Source of the DNA: Catellatospora bangladeshensis
GTDB lineage: Bacteria > Actinomycetota > Actinomycetes > Mycobacteriales > Micromonosporaceae
Assembly (NCBI RefSeq): GCF_016862575.1
Contig: NZ_BONF01000002.1
Location: forward strand, 62,001-126,000
Reading direction: 5' to 3'
Length of the DNA stretch: 64,000 nt
Both the position numbers and the translations under genes were made by a program. The notes below the pieces were generated by a model that was given only the letters and a program-made list of their open reading frames with translations, made no database searches and had not been told where the DNA came from. Of the stretch, positions 35,698-42,947 are shown one piece after another; position 1 is the first letter of the stretch, and each line of letters begins with the position of its first letter.

Positions 35698-35836
35698 GGC
35701 GCCATCATCGCGCGTGAGGCGGTCCGCGCGCATGACCCGTACGCCACGGATCGGCCGACCGGTCAGCCGAACGGAGCGAATCGGACGGCACGTGCGGATC
35801 TTCACGTAAACATGGGATGCCTCTAAGGTGTCGGGC

Positions 35837-36595
35837 ATGCGAGTGAGGGGATACGCGCCCGCCACGCCGTGCTGGGCCGAGTACGCCGCCGCCGACACCG
35901 GCGTCGCGGCGGCGTTCTACAGCGGGTTGTTCGGATGGGCGCCGGGCGAGGTGTTCACGCTCGACGGCCGTGCCGTCGCGGGCATGGTGCCGGGCCAGCC
36001 CGGCCGTCCCGGGGCCTGGCTCGGGTACGTCTCGGCGCCGAGCGCCGACGACATGGTGGCCACGGTCGTGGAGGCGGGCGGCTCGGTGCTGGCGCCGCCG
36101 CACGACCGGGGCGGCATGGGCCGGGCCGCGCTGGTGACCGACGCCGAGGGCGCCGTGTTCGGGTTGTGGCAGCGGGGCAGCCTGGGCGGCGCCGAGGCGG
36201 CCAACGAGCCCGCGACCATGTGCTGGACCGAGGTGGTGACCTGGCGCGAGGACACGGCCGTGGACTTCTACGGCAAGGCGTTCCGCTGGTCGGAGCGCAA
36301 GAGCGAGATCGCCGAGGGCGTGGACCACATCGAGTGGTTCATCGACAGCCGCGTGGTCGGCGGGATGTCCGTGATGGACGAACGCTACCCGGCCGGCACG
36401 CCCGCGCACTGGCGCATCACGTTCGAGGTGGCGGACTGCGCGGCGACCGTGGCCCGCTGCACGGAGCTGGGCGGCATGGTGCAGATCGGCCCGCTGGAGC
36501 TGCCGGTGGGCGACTACGCGCTGCTGACCGATCCGCAGGGCGGCAGCTTCGGGGTGATCGCGCTGTCCGACGCGATCCTGGCGACGCGGCTGTAG
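35837..36595 (+). CDS. VOC-family protein with two glyoxalase-like domains
   Basis: The 252-residue protein has two tandem vicinal-oxygen-chelate modules. The first begins TPCWAEYAAADTGVAAAFYS, and the second begins MCWTEVVTWREDTAVDFYGK. Each is followed by the usual beta strands ending in GG(A/S)VFG-like patterns. This double layout matches the actinobacterial Cfp30B-type proteins. Substrate and metal are unknown. Start at ATG 35837 is favoured; a GTG lies three codons upstream at 35828. It is convergent with the C39-like peptidase gene, with a terminator between. Confidence 0.85.
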   Translation: MRVRGYAPATPCWAEYAAADTGVAAAFYSGLFGWAPGEVFTLDGRAVAGMVPGQPGRPGAWLGYVSAPSADDMVATVVEAGGSVLAPPHDRGGMGRAALVTDAEGAVFGLWQRGSLGGAEAANEPATMCWTEVVTWREDTAVDFYGKAFRWSERKSEIAEGVDHIEWFIDSRVVGGMSVMDERYPAGTPAHWRITFEVADCAATVARCTELGGMVQIGPLELPVGDYALLTDPQGGSFGVIALSDAILATRL

Positions 36596-36602
36596 AGACG
36601 GC

Positions 36603-36636
36603 GGAGGGTGCGCCCCACGGCGGGGGCACACCCTCC
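36603..36636. terminator. Bidirectional terminator hairpin
   Basis: A stem of 14 positions (36603-36616 with 36623-36636), with a single mismatch and a six-base loop, sits between the convergent VOC and peptidase genes and ends nine bases before the peptidase stop. Confidence 0.7.
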
Positions 36637-36644
36637 CGAGCGGC

Positions 36645-37985
36645 TCACCAGTTGGTCGAGCCCGGGACGACCGGCCACGGCTTCCACCACGGCTTGATCA
36701 GGTACACGATGCCGCCGGGACCCGAGGCCACGGTGCCGTTCGCCCGGTAGCGCTTGGTGCGCTGCCAGATCTTCTCGAACTGCGCGCGCTTGTACACGTT
36801 GCGCACCGCGTCGTTGCTCGACGACGCCGGGTCGTTGACGATCACGTCGCCCTCGGCGGTGAAGCCGACGATGACGAAGATGTGCCCCGACGTGCCGTAG
36901 TTGGCCCCGTCCAGCTCCTCGGACAGGAACGACTGGCTGGTGATCACCGGCATGCCGGCCTTGATGAACCGCTCGATCTCGTCCAGCGAGTGCAGGCGGG
37001 TCACCTTGGCGTCGATGCCGGGGTAGGACGCGGCGTACGCGGTGTTGAAGGGCCAGTTGCCCGCGCCCTCGTACGCGTAGTCGTAGACCATCCGGGCCGC
37101 GTGGTCGACCTGCGGGTCCTCGAAGGCCGGGTCCACCCAGGCCAGGTCCTGCGCGGACGGCCCGCGGTGGTAGTACTCCAGCACCATCGTGGTGGACGTC
37201 GGCGAGCACCAGGCCTGGCCGCCGCCGTCGTACTCCGGGTACTCCCCGATGTGGATGTTCTGGGAGCGGCGGGGCACGTTCAGCTCGGTGCCCCAGGCGA
37301 TGCCGCCCGCGCTCGGCGCGACCTCGAACCGGTCCGGCACGAACGAGCTCATCGCGCCCAGCATCCAGACCCGCGGCGCCTGCCACTGGTCCGGCGCCCG
37401 GTAGAGGGTCAGCCGCAGCTGGTACGCGTGCAGCAGCACCCCGTTGTCGGCGTCGTCGATGGAGAACGTGTCGGTCCAGATCGTCGACCACGGGTCGCCC
37501 TGGCGGTTGACCGTGGTGCGCTTGATGTCGCCGTCACCGGAGGCCCAGCGGCCCATGACGTACCACGGCGTCTGGCCGCCGATGTTGTAGGTGCCCTGCA
37601 GCTCGACCTGGATCCAGGTGCCCGCGGGCGTCTCGGCGTTCCACGAGGCGACCAGCTCCGTGGCGTCGAACCCGACCTCGGTCACCGGCGAGGTCCAGGT
37701 CGAGTACGCCCAGGTCTTCGTGGTGCCGGTGTAGGGGTCGGTGTAGTCGGTGGTGCCCGCCGGGCGGAGCATCGTGATCCCGGTGCGCACCCCGGGGATG
37801 GCGAAGGTGCCCTGGTGGGTGCCCTGGCGCCAGGCAGGGTAGCTGGACCACTCCTGGAAGGTGATCTGCTCGTCGTGCGTGACCGGCGCGGCCGCGGCGG
37901 GCGCCCCGGTGGCGGCGGTCAGTGCGGCGAGGCTGAGCGCGGTGAGGCCGGCGACGGCGGCCGCCCGCAAACGTGATCTGGCCAT
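36645..37985 (-). CDS. Secreted C39-like cysteine peptidase
   Basis: The 446-residue protein has a signal peptide (about 1-33, basic MARSRLR, cleavage after AAAA). A beta-rich N-terminal region of about 170 residues follows, then a papain-like C39_2 domain at about 210-440. Catalytic residues are visible: Cys in GGQAWCSPTSTTMVLEYY, His in YGTSGHIFVIVGF and Asn/Asp in VNDPASSSND. Unlike bacteriocin-processing C39 domains it is not fused to an ABC transporter. The substrate is unknown. An ATG at 37985 with the ribosome site GGAGA is preferred to the GTG at 38018. Confidence 0.85.
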   Translation of the reverse strand: MARSRLRAAAVAGLTALSLAALTAATGAPAAAAPVTHDEQITFQEWSSYPAWRQGTHQGTFAIPGVRTGITMLRPAGTTDYTDPYTGTTKTWAYSTWTSPVTEVGFDATELVASWNAETPAGTWIQVELQGTYNIGGQTPWYVMGRWASGDGDIKRTTVNRQGDPWSTIWTDTFSIDDADNGVLLHAYQLRLTLYRAPDQWQAPRVWMLGAMSSFVPDRFEVAPSAGGIAWGTELNVPRRSQNIHIGEYPEYDGGGQAWCSPTSTTMVLEYYHRGPSAQDLAWVDPAFEDPQVDHAARMVYDYAYEGAGNWPFNTAYAASYPGIDAKVTRLHSLDEIERFIKAGMPVITSQSFLSEELDGANYGTSGHIFVIVGFTAEGDVIVNDPASSSNDAVRNVYKRAQFEKIWQRTKRYRANGTVASGPGGIVYLIKPWWKPWPVVPGSTNW

Positions 37986-38084
37986 GGAGTCTCCGCGGGG
38001 ATGGGATGGGACATTCACCCGCCACTATCGCGGTTGAAGCTTAGTTTCGCCATACCCACTCGGGTGGAAGATTTCTTCAGTGCC

Positions 38085-38807
38085 TCAGGCGGTCGCCTCC
38101 GCGGGCGCGGCCACCGACGACTCGGGCTTCTCCTCGCCCGCGGCACCCTGCTTACGACGGCGGCGGATCAGCCAGCCCACCACGCCGATGAGGCTGGTGA
38201 CCACCGCGGACCAGGTGCCCCAGTTGGTCAGCACCTGCCACACCGTGTACGGCATGGTGCGGTGCACCTCGATGCGCAGCGGCACCTCGTGCGTGATGAC
38301 GTGCCCGTTGCTCAGCGGCACCTCCAGGTGCGCGGTCAGGTCCAGGGCGTCGGTCGGATGCTTCGGCTTGATCAGCCAGGTCCACAGCATCTGCACGTCG
38401 CTGCCGGTCGAGGCGTTCACCGCCTCGGCCGGGGTGATCTCGACGTCCTCGGGGTTGCCACGCAGGCTGGCCCGCACCGTCGGGCCGACCTTCATCTCAC
38501 CGGCGGGGGTGGTCACCGCGTTCGGCACCAGCGCCTCGACCTTGCTCTTCAGCTCCGCGCCGGAGCCGACGGACAGGCCGATGCGCGCGGTCTGCTCGAC
38601 GTCCAGCGACGCGGGCGCCTGCCAGTCGACGCGCTGCTTCACCAGCTCGCGGGTGGCCGCGTCGATCTGCGCGAACTGCCCGGTGCTGCTGCCCGGGACG
38701 GTCCCCGGGACGGCCGCGCTGTCGGGCTGCTGCCCGCAGCCCGCGAGCACGGCCACGGCGGCGGCCGCGGTGACCACGCCCAGCAGCACGCGTGTTCCGA
38801 TGTGCAT
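38085..38807 (-). CDS. Lipoprotein with C-terminal membrane anchor, unknown function
   Basis: The 240-residue product has a lipobox LAGC (Cys at about residue 23), an external domain of about 160 residues, and a C-terminal membrane helix (about 195-215) followed by an RRRRKQ stretch and an acidic/Ala tail. Being both lipidated and membrane-spanning is unusual and implies a bitopic lipoprotein whose tail is cytoplasmic. The domain has even-spaced segments such as VQMLWTWLIKPKHPTDALDL and HEVPLRIEVHRTMPYTVWQV. No family is recognised. ATG 38807 follows AGGAGC. Confidence 0.7.
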   Translation of the reverse strand: MHIGTRVLLGVVTAAAAVAVLAGCGQQPDSAAVPGTVPGSSTGQFAQIDAATRELVKQRVDWQAPASLDVEQTARIGLSVGSGAELKSKVEALVPNAVTTPAGEMKVGPTVRASLRGNPEDVEITPAEAVNASTGSDVQMLWTWLIKPKHPTDALDLTAHLEVPLSNGHVITHEVPLRIEVHRTMPYTVWQVLTNWGTWSAVVTSLIGVVGWLIRRRRKQGAAGEEKPESSVAAPAEATA

Positions 38808-38868
38808 GGTGACGGCTCCTCCCCGCTGAAATCCCGTCACATCATGCCACCCGGACATCACGCCGGGG

Positions 38869-39624
38869 TCACCTCAACGGACGCTCCTCACGCAGCCGAA
38901 CACGCAGCGCGGCGACGCTTTCCGCGGCCATTCCGGCGCCGGTCAGATAGCCCTCGACCGAGCCGTGCCGCTCCCGCAGCGCGTCCAGGAACGCCCGCAT
39001 CGCCTCGGCCGGAGTGCTCGCCAGGTACGGCTCCAGCGGGGGGCGTTCCGGGCGGTTGACCCGCTGCCAGGCCAGGTATCGGGCGGTGCCGTGCTCGGTC
39101 AGCGCGTAGTCGGCGGCGATGTCCTCATCGGACACCCCGGCAAGCTCCAGGGTCAGCGCGACCACTATCCCGGTACGGTCGCGCCCGCCGAGGCAGTGCA
39201 CCACCGTCGGGCCGGAGCCGGTGGCGATCAGCTCCAGCGCGCGCACGATGTCGGCGGCGGCCAGCTCGGCGGTCTCCAGGTAACGCGCGGTCAGGAAGGC
39301 GGCCACGCCCGCCTCCGGCGAGTAGTCCTCGCCCCGCCAGGCGGGGTTCGTCAGCGGCACGCTGTGCCAGGCCGTGCAGCACCACTCCGGGGCGCGGCCG
39401 AAGCTCGCCAGCTCCCGCGCGTGCCGCAGGTCGATGACGGTGTGCACGCCGAGCGCGGCGAAGCGCTCCCGGTCGTCCTCGCGCAGCGCGGTCAGCGTGT
39501 CCGAGCGGAACAGCACGCCGTGGCGCACCGTAGCCCCGTCCGCGGCGGCCAGCCCGCCGACGTCGCGGAAGTTGAACAGCGGGCTGGTGAAGTCCACCAG
39601 CCGCGTCGCGTCCCCTGGCGTCAC
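38869..39624 (-). CDS. Tyrosine-protein phosphatase (DSP-like family 3)
   Basis: The 251-residue protein has the low-similarity Tyr phosphatase fold with the P-loop HCLGGRDRTG, matching HC-x5-R, in which Cys forms the phospho-enzyme and Arg binds phosphate. The N-terminal LFNFRDVGGLAAADGATVRHGVLFRSDTL and the VIDLRH motif are typical of the family, which also includes phosphoinositide phosphatases. It lies 17 bases downstream of a paralogue in the same orientation and is probably co-transcribed with it. The start is GTG 39624. Confidence 0.88.
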   Translation of the reverse strand: MTPGDATRLVDFTSPLFNFRDVGGLAAADGATVRHGVLFRSDTLTALREDDRERFAALGVHTVIDLRHARELASFGRAPEWCCTAWHSVPLTNPAWRGEDYSPEAGVAAFLTARYLETAELAAADIVRALELIATGSGPTVVHCLGGRDRTGIVVALTLELAGVSDEDIAADYALTEHGTARYLAWQRVNRPERPPLEPYLASTPAEAMRAFLDALRERHGSVEGYLTGAGMAAESVAALRVRLREERPLR

Positions 39625-39641
39625 GTGTCCTTCTCTCCGGC

Positions 39642-40394
39642 TCACGCGTCGAGCAGCCGCGTCCGCAGCCGGTCCAGCCGCTCGCGGTGCAGGCCCGCCG
39701 CCACCAGGTACTCCGCGACGGAGCCGTGCCGCGCGCGCAGGCCGTGCAGCGTGATCATCATGGCCTCGGCGGGGGTGTGCGTGTAGAACGGCGGCGGGTT
39801 GGTGTGGTCCTCGTTCGGGAACGCCGTGCGCACCCAGTTGCTGAACGCCGGGGCGCTGCGCTCGGTCAGCGCGTAGTCCGCGGCGATCTGGTCCTCCGGC
39901 ACGCCGAGCAGGTCCAGGGCCAGCGCGGCGATCAGGCCGGTGCGGTCCTTGCCCGCCACGCAGTGCACCACCGTGGGGCCGTTGCGGTCGTCGGCCAGCA
40001 TGCCGATCACCCGGGCGATGTCGGTCCGGCCGTGGTGGGCCAGCTCCAGGTAGCGCTCGGACAGCCAGCGCGCCACCCCGATCTCGGCGGTGTACGTCGA
40101 GTGGTCCCACAGCGGGTGGTCCAGGTGGTTGTGCCGCCACACCACCTGGGTCCACTCCGGCACGCGGCCCATCGACGCGACCTCGGCGGGCCGGCGCAGG
40201 TCGATCACGGTGCGGATGCCGAGCGCGGTGAACGCGACGCGGTCCTCGGCGCCCAGCCGGCTGAGCGTGTCGGACCGGAACACCGTGCGCCGGCGCACCG
40301 GGCGGCCGTCCTTGGTGGTGAGTCCACCCAGGTCGCGGAAGTTGAACAGCGCGGCGAAGGCGATGCTGCGCTCGGCGGCGGGCGTGATGGTCAC
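39642..40394 (-). CDS. Tyrosine-protein phosphatase (DSP-like family 3), paralogue
   Basis: The 250-residue paralogue of the next gene has the P-loop HCVAGKDRTG and the same N-terminal pattern, LFNFRDLGGLTTKDGRPVRR. The frame extends upstream to GTG 40445, but the GTG at 40394 gives the same N-terminal length before the FNFRD motif as in its paralogue and is preferred. The pair looks like an old tandem duplication: motifs are shared, but many positions differ. The regions between the P-loop and the C-terminal helix differ most, which may mean different substrates. Confidence 0.86.
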   Translation of the reverse strand: MTITPAAERSIAFAALFNFRDLGGLTTKDGRPVRRRTVFRSDTLSRLGAEDRVAFTALGIRTVIDLRRPAEVASMGRVPEWTQVVWRHNHLDHPLWDHSTYTAEIGVARWLSERYLELAHHGRTDIARVIGMLADDRNGPTVVHCVAGKDRTGLIAALALDLLGVPEDQIAADYALTERSAPAFSNWVRTAFPNEDHTNPPPFYTHTPAEAMMITLHGLRARHGSVAEYLVAAGLHRERLDRLRTRLLDA

Positions 40395-40458
40395 CCCGTT
40401 ACCGTAATCAGCGTCACCGCCCGGCAGTAGCCGGGACCGCGTCACATCGGCTACCAGG

Positions 40459-41244
40459 TCACCCCAGCTGAACCGAACGTTTGGCCAGGCCCAGCCAGAA
40501 GCCGTCGATCACCGTACGCTGTTCGGCCAGGTCGGACTCGCCCGCGCCCAGGGTCACGAACAGCGGGGCGAAGTGCTCGGTGCGCGGGTGCGCCATCCGC
40601 CCGGACGGCGCCTTGGCCAGGAAGTCCAGCAGGCTGTCCACGTCGCCGGAGTCCAGCGCGGCCCGGCCCCAGTCGTCGAACTCCGCCGACCAGCCCTGCA
40701 CCGGAGCGTCCGCGCCGAGCTGCATGTACGGCATAGCGGCGCGCAGGTTGTGGGTGAAGAACCCGGAGCCGATGATCAGCACTCCCTCGTCACGCAGCGG
40801 CGCGAGCCGGCGGCCGATCGCCATCAGCTCCCGCGGGTCCAGCGTGGGCATGGAGATCTGCAGCACCGGGATGTCCGCCTCGGGGTACATCTCCACCAGC
40901 GGCACGTACGCCCCGTGGTCCAGTCCCCGGTCGGGCACGTCGGCCAGCGGCCGCCCCGGGCCGCGCAGCAGATCGCGCACCTTGGCGGCCAGCTCCGGCG
41001 CGCCCGGAGCCGGGTACTGCACCTCGTAGTAGCGCTGCGCGAACCCGCCGAAGTCGTAGTAGAGCGGGACCGTGCTGGTCGCGCCGATCGCCAGCGGCGC
41101 GTTCTCCCAGTGCGCGGAGACCACCAGGATCGCGGTCGGCCGGGGCAGCTCACGCGACCAGTCCGCGAGCTGCCGCGTCCACAGCGCGTCGTCGGCCAGC
41201 GGCGGCGCCCCATGGCTGAGGTAGATAGTCGGCATCCTGCTCAT
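40459..41244 (-). CDS. LigB/DODA-type extradiol dioxygenase
   Basis: The 261-residue protein belongs to the class III extradiol dioxygenase (LigB) family in its small DODA-like form. Conserved histidines are in YLSHGAPP (about residue 10), SAHWEN, LDHGAYVPLVEMYP and MAHPRTEHFAPL; in the family these bind iron or zinc. The members include plant 4,5-DOPA dioxygenase and bacterial enzymes of uncertain substrate. ATG 41244 is preceded by an inverted repeat (41259-41270) that may be an operator. Confidence 0.9.
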   Translation of the reverse strand: MSRMPTIYLSHGAPPLADDALWTRQLADWSRELPRPTAILVVSAHWENAPLAIGATSTVPLYYDFGGFAQRYYEVQYPAPGAPELAAKVRDLLRGPGRPLADVPDRGLDHGAYVPLVEMYPEADIPVLQISMPTLDPRELMAIGRRLAPLRDEGVLIIGSGFFTHNLRAAMPYMQLGADAPVQGWSAEFDDWGRAALDSGDVDSLLDFLAKAPSGRMAHPRTEHFAPLFVTLGAGESDLAEQRTVIDGFWLGLAKRSVQLG

Positions 41245-41258
41245 GCCCACCAGATTAC

Positions 41259-41270
41259 TTGACTGTTCAA
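41259..41270 (-). promoter_or_regulatory. Candidate operator upstream of the dioxygenase
   Basis: Read on the minus strand, TTGAACAGTCAA is an inverted repeat (TTGA/TCAA) followed by GTAA, 15 bases before the start. A related TTGAAC...CAAGTAA pattern occurs before ahpC at 42609-42623. Confidence 0.35.
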
Positions 41271-41307
41271 CTACCCGTCGAGTGTCCCCGCTCACCCACC
41301 CCGGGCC

Positions 41308-41391
41308 CCGTCAAGATCACGTCGATCTTGCGCGAAGTGTTAGGGATTTGCCCGATGAGTGCGTGTCGTACCCGCAGTTCACGCAAGATCG
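41308..41391 (-). repeat. CGATCTTGCG inverted repeat, family C copy 2
   Basis: Arms at 41323-41336 and 41378-41391 match over 13 of 14 bases, with a third partial arm at 41308-41322. It is oriented opposite to copy 1 and aligns with it along its whole length, with clear spacer similarity. Confidence 0.8.
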
Positions 41392-41425
41392 GCGCGGTGG
41401 GAGGGCGGTGGGGGTGGGGTGGGGA

Positions 41426-41455
41426 AAGCCCGGCGGGACGTCTCCCGCCGGGCTT
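41426..41455 (-). terminator. Terminator of the ahpCD operon
   Basis: A perfect 13-bp stem (41426-41438 with 41443-41455) has a four-base loop, 38 bases downstream of the ahpD stop; on the minus strand it is followed by TTTCCCC. Confidence 0.7.
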
Positions 41456-41493
41456 CGGTCCGCCGCCTGGCACGGCGGCGGGCCGGTGCGCCG

Positions 41494-42027
41494 TCAGGCG
41501 GCCAGGGCCGCCTCGGCGTCGAGGGTGACGGCCGCGGCGTGCACGACGGCTGCGATGCGCAGTGCCTCGTGTACGGCCTCGCGGCCGACGCCGGTGCCGA
41601 TCAGGGTCTTCTCGTGCGACTCCAGGCAGACGCCGCAGCCGGTGATCGCCGACACGGCGAGGCTCCACAGCTCGAAGTCGGCCTTGTCGACGCCGGGGTT
41701 GCCGATGATCTGCATCCGCAGCCGGGCCGGGAGCGTCTGGTAGGCGTCGTCGCCGATCAGGTGCTTGGACCGGTAGTAGACGTTGTTCATCGCCATGATC
41801 GAGGCGGCGCCCTTGGCCGCCTCGATCGCCTCCGGCTTGAGGTGGTCGGCCGCCTCGGCCGCGATCTCGCGCAGCACGAACGCGTTGCGCGCGGCGAAGG
41901 CGCAGGCCAGGGCGGTGCCCCAGAGCTGCTGCCCGGTCAGCGGGGAGGTGCCCAGCACCGCGCCGAGGTTGAGCTTGGTGTCGCGGGCGTACGCCGGCAG
42001 CGCCGCCTTGATCGCGTCGAGGCCCAT
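41494..42027 (-). CDS. ahpD: Alkyl hydroperoxide reductase AhpD
   Basis: The 177-residue protein is the thiol reductant of AhpC in actinobacteria. The catalytic Cys131-x-x-Cys134 and His138 are in ITGCGVCLESHEK, matching mycobacterial AhpD (Cys130, Cys133, His137). Together with lipoylated dihydrolipoamide acyltransferase and lipoamide dehydrogenase it reduces oxidised AhpC. Its start codon overlaps the ahpC stop (TGATG), so the two are translationally coupled. A terminator hairpin lies downstream. Confidence 0.94.
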   Translation of the reverse strand: MGLDAIKAALPAYARDTKLNLGAVLGTSPLTGQQLWGTALACAFAARNAFVLREIAAEAADHLKPEAIEAAKGAASIMAMNNVYYRSKHLIGDDAYQTLPARLRMQIIGNPGVDKADFELWSLAVSAITGCGVCLESHEKTLIGTGVGREAVHEALRIAAVVHAAAVTLDAEAALAA

Positions 42028-42581
42028 CAGACGGCGGCCAGCAGCTTGCCGGCGTCGAGGGTCTCGCCGCCCTTGTTCCAGTTGCACGGGCACAGCTCGT
42101 CGGTCTGCAGTGCGTCCAGCACCCGCAGCACCTCGGCGACGTTGCGGCCCACCGAGCCGGCGGTGACCATCACGAACTGGATGACGTTGTTCGGGTCCAC
42201 GATGAAGGTCGCGCGCTGCGGCACGCCGTCCTCGCCCAGCACGCCGGCCGCCTCGGTCAGCTCGCGCTTGACGTCGGCCAGCATCGGGAACGGCAGCTCC
42301 CGCAGGTCGGGGTGGTTCTTGCGCCACGCGTGGTGCACGAACTCGTTGTCGACCGACCAGCCCAGCACCTGCGCGTCCCGGTCCGCGAAGTCACCGTTGA
42401 GCCGTCCGAACTCCGCGATCTCGGTAGGACAGACGAAGGTGAAGTCCTTGGGCCAGGAGAACAGGACACGCCACTTGCCCTCGTGGGACTTGTGGTCGAC
42501 CGTCTCGAAGGCCTTGTCGGCGTCGAGCGAAACGCAGGCGGTCAGTTCGTAGGCGGGGAAGTGGTCGCCGACGGTGAGCAC
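42027..42581 (-). CDS. ahpC: Alkyl hydroperoxide reductase AhpC (2-Cys peroxiredoxin)
   Basis: The 184-residue peroxiredoxin reduces organic peroxides and peroxynitrite. The peroxidatic Cys51 is in DFTFVCPTE, and two C-terminal cysteines at about 164 and 166 (ELCPCNW) act in resolution, as in the mycobacterial enzyme, which also has the CPC pair. The flavoprotein AhpF is absent here, and AhpD takes its place. No oxyR is adjacent, so control may come from elsewhere; a palindrome at 42609-42623 sits upstream. Confidence 0.95.
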   Translation of the reverse strand: MLTVGDHFPAYELTACVSLDADKAFETVDHKSHEGKWRVLFSWPKDFTFVCPTEIAEFGRLNGDFADRDAQVLGWSVDNEFVHHAWRKNHPDLRELPFPMLADVKRELTEAAGVLGEDGVPQRATFIVDPNNVIQFVMVTAGSVGRNVAEVLRVLDALQTDELCPCNWNKGGETLDAGKLLAAV

Positions 42582-42608
42582 GCTGGTACCTCCATGTGCG
42601 GGGCTTTA

Positions 42609-42623
42609 CTTGAGCGGTTCAAG
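42609..42623 (-). promoter_or_regulatory. Candidate operator upstream of ahpC
   Basis: CTTGAGCGGTTCAAG is a 5-bp inverted repeat with a five-base spacer, 28 bases upstream of ahpC. Read on the minus strand it contains CTTGAACCGCTCAAGTAA, similar to the element before the dioxygenase gene. The rest of the gap up to the cimA leader (about 42624-42797) shows nothing I can name. Confidence 0.35.
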
Positions 42624-42805
42624 ATTAGGCACCTGGCTGGGGCACACGGGTTACCAGATCATGACATTGTGGCGGCGGGCACAGGGCGGCTGCCCGCGCT
42701 CGCGACGCAGGTCAGCCTGTGCGCGTGTCCACGGCATGCGACACGGTGTCCCGAATTCCGGGAGGTTGCTGGCCCACGGCCCGCAAAAATGGGACGCTAC
42801 CCAAC

Positions 42806-42838
42806 GTGATCCACCTCGCTCTGATTATTCGCACCTAG
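42806..42838 (+). CDS. Leader peptide of the cimA attenuator
   Basis: A short open frame starting with GTG encodes the ten-residue peptide MIHLALIIRT, ending in TAG. It holds two consecutive isoleucine codons (ATT ATT, rare in this genome) and two leucine codons, and stands 44 bases before a terminator hairpin and 110 bases before cimA, which makes the isoleucine precursor. This is the layout of a ribosome-mediated attenuator: when charged tRNA-Ile is short, the ribosome stalls at ATT ATT and the terminator should not form. No clear ribosome site is present; a TACCCA just upstream may be the -10 box of a leaderless transcript. Confidence 0.7.
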   Translation: MIHLALIIRT

Positions 42839-42881
42839 CGCGCCGGCCGCCCCTGGGAAACCAGGCCCCTTGCCGACGCGC

Positions 42882-42915
42882 AGACCTCCCGCGACCGCGG
42901 GGGGTCTTTTGTTTT
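42882..42915 (+). terminator. Attenuator terminator upstream of cimA
   Basis: An 11-bp stem (42882-42892 with 42897-42907, one G-T pair) with a GACC loop is followed by TTTTGTTTT, one of the few T-rich tails in the window. A competing hairpin, CCTGG-GAAA-CCAGG (42852-42865), precedes it. Confidence 0.75.
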
Positions 42916-42947
42916 GCAGCAAGCTTCATCACTGGAGGTCAGACGAC

